Of a stretch of 64,000 nucleotides of DNA, positions 60,968-64,000 are shown piece after piece (position 1 is the first letter of the stretch; every line of letters begins with the position of its first letter). Both the position numbers and the translations under genes were made by a program. Source of the stretch: Flavobacterium terrisoli (GTDB lineage: Bacteria > Bacteroidota > Bacteroidia > Flavobacteriales > Flavobacteriaceae); assembly GCF_030167905.1 (NCBI RefSeq), contig NZ_JARGNA010000005.1:1-64000 (forward strand). Direction: 5' to 3'. A model generated the notes under the pieces. That model was not told the DNA's origin, searched no databases, and was given only the letters and a program-made list of their open reading frames with translations.

Positions 60968-63900
60968 TTAGTTTATCATGAATTTTTTAACTGCTTTTGC
61001 TCCGTTGCCTGATAGTTCAATAAGGTACATTCCGGCTTGTGCTTCCAACTGAATATTTTCTACCCAATTGCCACCGTTTGAAACCGGTTGGCGTTGGTAA
61101 ATTTTGCGTCCGCGCATATCATAAACGGTTAATTCATATTGTCCGGTTAGATTGCTGCCCTGAACGGTAAACGAACCGCTATTTGGGTTTGGATAAATAA
61201 CAAAATCAGCTGCAGCAAAAGTTGGTGTTGACAAAGCCGGCACTACACGGCAAAGATTCAAGCTCCATGAATTAATAAAACCGCCGTCAAGAGGAAATTC
61301 ATCATACACTTCAAGCTGCCAATCTCCTAAAGCTGATTCTCCGGCCAGTGTGCTCAATAGCGTTTCCGGTTTGATTGTTCCGGAAAGTACCGGTGTTCCG
61401 TTGCAGGTGAGAATGACTCCATTATCGGCGAAAGTTGCCACAGCATCATCTGCGTCTCCACATTTATGGCTAAACAGATTGATGATTGTTCCGGATGGGC
61501 TAATCAGTTTAACCGCAATATCGGTTAGCCAGGTATGAGAAATATCAAGTGTTACGGTAGCTCTTTCGATCTCAAAATTTTCAGCAATGTTTAAAGTAGA
61601 ACTGACAGTTGCCACAGCTTCTGCCGGAATTACCACTGGAACATTGGCTGAATTAAAACTGGAGCAGGTAAATGCACCGGTCGTAAATTGGGAAACAGCA
61701 CTTAAATTGCCATTACAGGCAGCGTTTTCAGGGCGTACACGCCAATAATATATTGTGGCTTCACTCAATCCCGATGCGGTATAAGCGTTTGTCATTGTAA
61801 GTGCCGTAGCAACAATATTGGTAAATGCTGAATCGGTGGCAATTTCAATAGTGTATTGGGAAGCATTGGCATCAGCAGACCAGGCAAAATCAGGAGAAAA
61901 TCCAATTCCGACAGCATTGTTGGCCGGACTTGTCAAAGCCAATGTACCAAAAGAGTTGCTTAGCAGATTCAAATAGACCGAAGCTGTTTTGGTGATGGAA
62001 CCTGAAATCGCATTAACGGTCAGTGGATAAAAACCAACAGCGGCATTTTGTGTATTGGTCAAAGTCAAAGTAACCGTTCCATTCGCACTAATAGTAGTTG
62101 GATTAAAAGAAACATTGATTCCGGCTGGTAAACCCGAAATTGAAAAATTGGTTGTCCCTGTAAATCCTGAAATAGTTTCGTAATCAAAAGTATAATTTAC
62201 CACTGCTCCTAAGCAGGCATCAACATTTTGCACACCACTGGTTTCAAATAAGAAGGTTGCTGTTGGTGTTAAAATGGTAAAATTTTGGTTCGATACATCA
62301 TAGAAAATATTGCCGTGGCCGCGTACCATGATTCGGTTAGTTGAACCGGGTAAATTGGGTACAGTAATTGTTTGGCTGCCATCATTTGGAACATTCATAG
62401 CCAACGGGACTGAAAAATCGAGCCCGCCATTGGTCGACAATAAAATATCGACATTCGCTGTATTGACACCATTTGTTGTGGTTCCTGCTACGTTCCAGGT
62501 AACGTTTTGATTGGAAGCAGCAACCCAATTCACAGCAGTGCTTGGTACTGTGATTACAAATGGACCGGCAGTATTGGAAGCCGTAACTTTCATAAAATCG
62601 GTTACTGATTCGCCACCATTAATGTTGTTGTCACGTACGGTAAATGCAAAATTATATTCGCGTCCCACAGTTGAAATCACTTCCCAGGTTGGCGCCAGAT
62701 TGTTGGCCAAAACATCAGAAAGTTGCGGCATATAACGCACCGGAACATCCGTAATGACCTGCGGTTTGAAATTCGGGCCTTCAGTTGAGGTGGCTACCGG
62801 TGGCTGTACAGAAATTTGGCGGTCATATTGTTCCCACATATAGGTTAAAGCATCGTTATTAGCATCCGTGGCTGTTCCGGTTAGGATAAAAGCAGTTCCT
62901 TTTGGAATGGTATAATCAGTTCCCGCACTGATTACGGGCGCCGTATTCATGTTTGAAGTGATTGCGGCACAACTGCCTCCGCCGCCATTGATGGTATTTC
63001 TGATTTGGGCAATGCTGCCGGCAAAAAATTGAGCATTTGAATTACTTTGGATGTTCGGGTCACAAATTCCGGCGTAGGCCATAATAGAGCTTCCGCTTCC
63101 CGGTTCATAAGACCAGTTGCTGTCGCGATTGCCGCCACATTCGTTGTTAAAAGTATGGGCGGCACCAAACTGATGTCCCATTTCGTGTGCCACATAATCA
63201 ATGTCAAAAGGATCACCTACAGGCGAGCCCAAACCAGTCGCGCCAAAGGCTTTTCCACCTTCAGAACAAGGTTGTCCACCACCCAATCCGCCGCCGGATG
63301 TTCCTACGCCGTGTCCGAAATCATAATTAGCCGTACCAATGACATTGTCAAGGGTTTCCTGTGTTTCTCCGATAAGCGCACCAACATCATCATTGGTTAA
63401 ATCATCGGCATCGATATAAATTACTTCATCTTCATTGGGAATCAATTGCAGAAAAACCGAAAGATCGCGTTCAAACATCGAGTTGACACGGGTAACAGTA
63501 ATGGTTACTGCGGCTAAAACCGCGGCTTTTTTTTGTGCCAATGTACCTGCCTGAAGACCGGCCGCCGCAATGTGAAATGCCGAATATTCAACGGTGGTTA
63601 CTATACCGGTTCGATAGGTTCTGTAAGCACCATTGTCTTGTGGCAAAGCGTTGATTTCATTGATGTCCAATTTAGATTCTATATCAGCAGTATGGCATTG
63701 GAATGAGCGATTGGTTGTCAATCCTTCGCGGAGATAGCTCACATAATACTTGCCGTCTTTTGAATAGGGTTCGATATACGAAGTACCATTATTGACTGCC
63801 AGTGTCATCGTGTGAAGCCCAAATAAAGTTACGCTGAAGCGAATAACAACCGAACGGTTTTCAACGCCTTGCCCGACATACGATTTATTGTCAGGATAAC

Positions 63901-64000
63901 GGGCAGCCAAATCAGGATGCATTACCGGTGCTTCGTAGATGTGAAAATTTTGCATTTTTCCATTGCCATCGGGAAAAGGTAAAATGAGTGTTGAGGTTTG
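60968..64000 (-). CDS. Secreted reprolysin-like zinc metalloprotease with T9SS sorting domain (cut by window edge)
   Basis: The reading frame stays open to the right edge, so at least 1010 residues are present and the true start is outside. An internal ATG at 63955 is not the start: the residues before it (LILPFPDGNGK) continue the usual propeptide pattern. The zinc site HEMGHQFGAAH fits HExxHxxGxxH. After the catalytic domain come beta-sandwich modules, a fibronectin type III-like module (FAWSADANASQYTIEIA), a proprotein-convertase P-domain (ISHTWLTDIAVKLISPSG to INSWSLNLC) and a C-terminal type A sorting domain (FVIYPNPNSGSF to KKFMIN). It is expected to be exported by the T9SS and to degrade extracellular protein. 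Confidence 0.94.
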   Translation of the reverse strand, partial: QTSTLILPFPDGNGKMQNFHIYEAPVMHPDLAARYPDNKSYVGQGVENRSVVIRFSVTLFGLHTMTLAVNNGTSYIEPYSKDGKYYVSYLREGLTTNRSFQCHTADIESKLDINEINALPQDNGAYRTYRTGIVTTVEYSAFHIAAAGLQAGTLAQKKAAVLAAVTITVTRVNSMFERDLSVFLQLIPNEDEVIYIDADDLTNDDVGALIGETQETLDNVIGTANYDFGHGVGTSGGGLGGGQPCSEGGKAFGATGLGSPVGDPFDIDYVAHEMGHQFGAAHTFNNECGGNRDSNWSYEPGSGSSIMAYAGICDPNIQSNSNAQFFAGSIAQIRNTINGGGGSCAAITSNMNTAPVISAGTDYTIPKGTAFILTGTATDANNDALTYMWEQYDRQISVQPPVATSTEGPNFKPQVITDVPVRYMPQLSDVLANNLAPTWEVISTVGREYNFAFTVRDNNINGGESVTDFMKVTASNTAGPFVITVPSTAVNWVAASNQNVTWNVAGTTTNGVNTANVDILLSTNGGLDFSVPLAMNVPNDGSQTITVPNLPGSTNRIMVRGHGNIFYDVSNQNFTILTPTATFLFETSGVQNVDACLGAVVNYTFDYETISGFTGTTNFSISGLPAGINVSFNPTTISANGTVTLTLTNTQNAAVGFYPLTVNAISGSITKTASVYLNLLSNSFGTLALTSPANNAVGIGFSPDFAWSADANASQYTIEIATDSAFTNIVATALTMTNAYTASGLSEATIYYWRVRPENAACNGNLSAVSQFTTGAFTCSSFNSANVPVVIPAEAVATVSSTLNIAENFEIERATVTLDISHTWLTDIAVKLISPSGTIINLFSHKCGDADDAVATFADNGVILTCNGTPVLSGTIKPETLLSTLAGESALGDWQLEVYDEFPLDGGFINSWSLNLCRVVPALSTPTFAAADFVIYPNPNSGSFTVQGSNLTGQYELTVYDMRGRKIYQRQPVSNGGNWVENIQLEAQAGMYLIELSGNGAKAVKKFMIN

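Noticed and set aside
63955..63955. ATG at 63955 as the start of the reprolysin-like protease
   Set aside because: The frame stays open to the window edge with propeptide-like residues before it, and no signal peptide follows this ATG.

Overview
The window looks like the chromosome of a Flavobacteriaceae bacterium, most likely Flavobacterium or a close relative. The evidence is: AT-rich DNA; promoters of the Bacteroidetes type (TTG, a spacer of 17-23 bases, then TAnnTTTG) in front of many genes; a type IX secretion (T9SS) protein, PorQ, and a secreted protease with a T9SS sorting domain; a mevalonate-pathway HMG-CoA synthase; and close resemblance of most proteins to flavobacterial families. 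No phage, insertion sequence, CRISPR array or tRNA gene was recognised.

Layout. 1-210: 5S rRNA, the end of an rRNA operon, with terminators. 247-1758 (-): endonuclease III and an alpha/beta hydrolase. 1834-10026 (+): an alpha-glucan block of glgE, maltokinase, glgB and a GH31 alpha-glucosidase. 10106-18978 (+): M48 lipoprotein protease, UMF1-type transporter, Gly/Asn-repeat lipoprotein, lon, porQ, cmk and a nucleoside-type permease. 19012-23859: GltP-type symporter (-), rpsA (+), a membrane protein (-), a fasciclin protein (+). 23971-26396 (+): MBOAT acyltransferase with an SGNH-like partner. 26448-37542 (-): pheT, bestrophin, a three-gene RND efflux operon and recG. 37703-44362: M1 peptidase and patatin (+), GAF histidine kinase (-), an XRE regulator with a membrane partner (-), comM (+). 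44363-45595 has no ordinary gene. 45596-56404 (-): HMG-CoA synthase, zinc peptidase, a very large hybrid histidine kinase, aldehyde dehydrogenase, outer-membrane protein, RluA pseudouridine synthase, panB. 56532-59559 (+): small proteins, an NtrC-like regulator without a DNA-binding domain, a one-domain DEAD-box-like protein, DUF2007. 59570-64000 (-): MFS transporter and a secreted reprolysin-like protease cut by the right edge.

The glucan block fits the GlgE route: maltokinase makes maltose 1-phosphate, GlgE extends an alpha-1,4-glucan with it, GlgB branches the product, and the GH31 enzyme can release glucose. Trehalose synthase, which normally supplies the maltose, is not in the window.

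The most unusual locus is at 44.4-45.6 kb. It has a plus-strand promoter, a long structured leader, a 32-residue hydrophobic and cationic peptide ORF and a terminator. An opposing minus-strand promoter and terminator would make an antisense RNA covering that whole ORF. This is the architecture of a type I toxin-antitoxin system. Upstream lies a cluster of eight TTGTAA hexamers. All of this is read from sequence and is untested.
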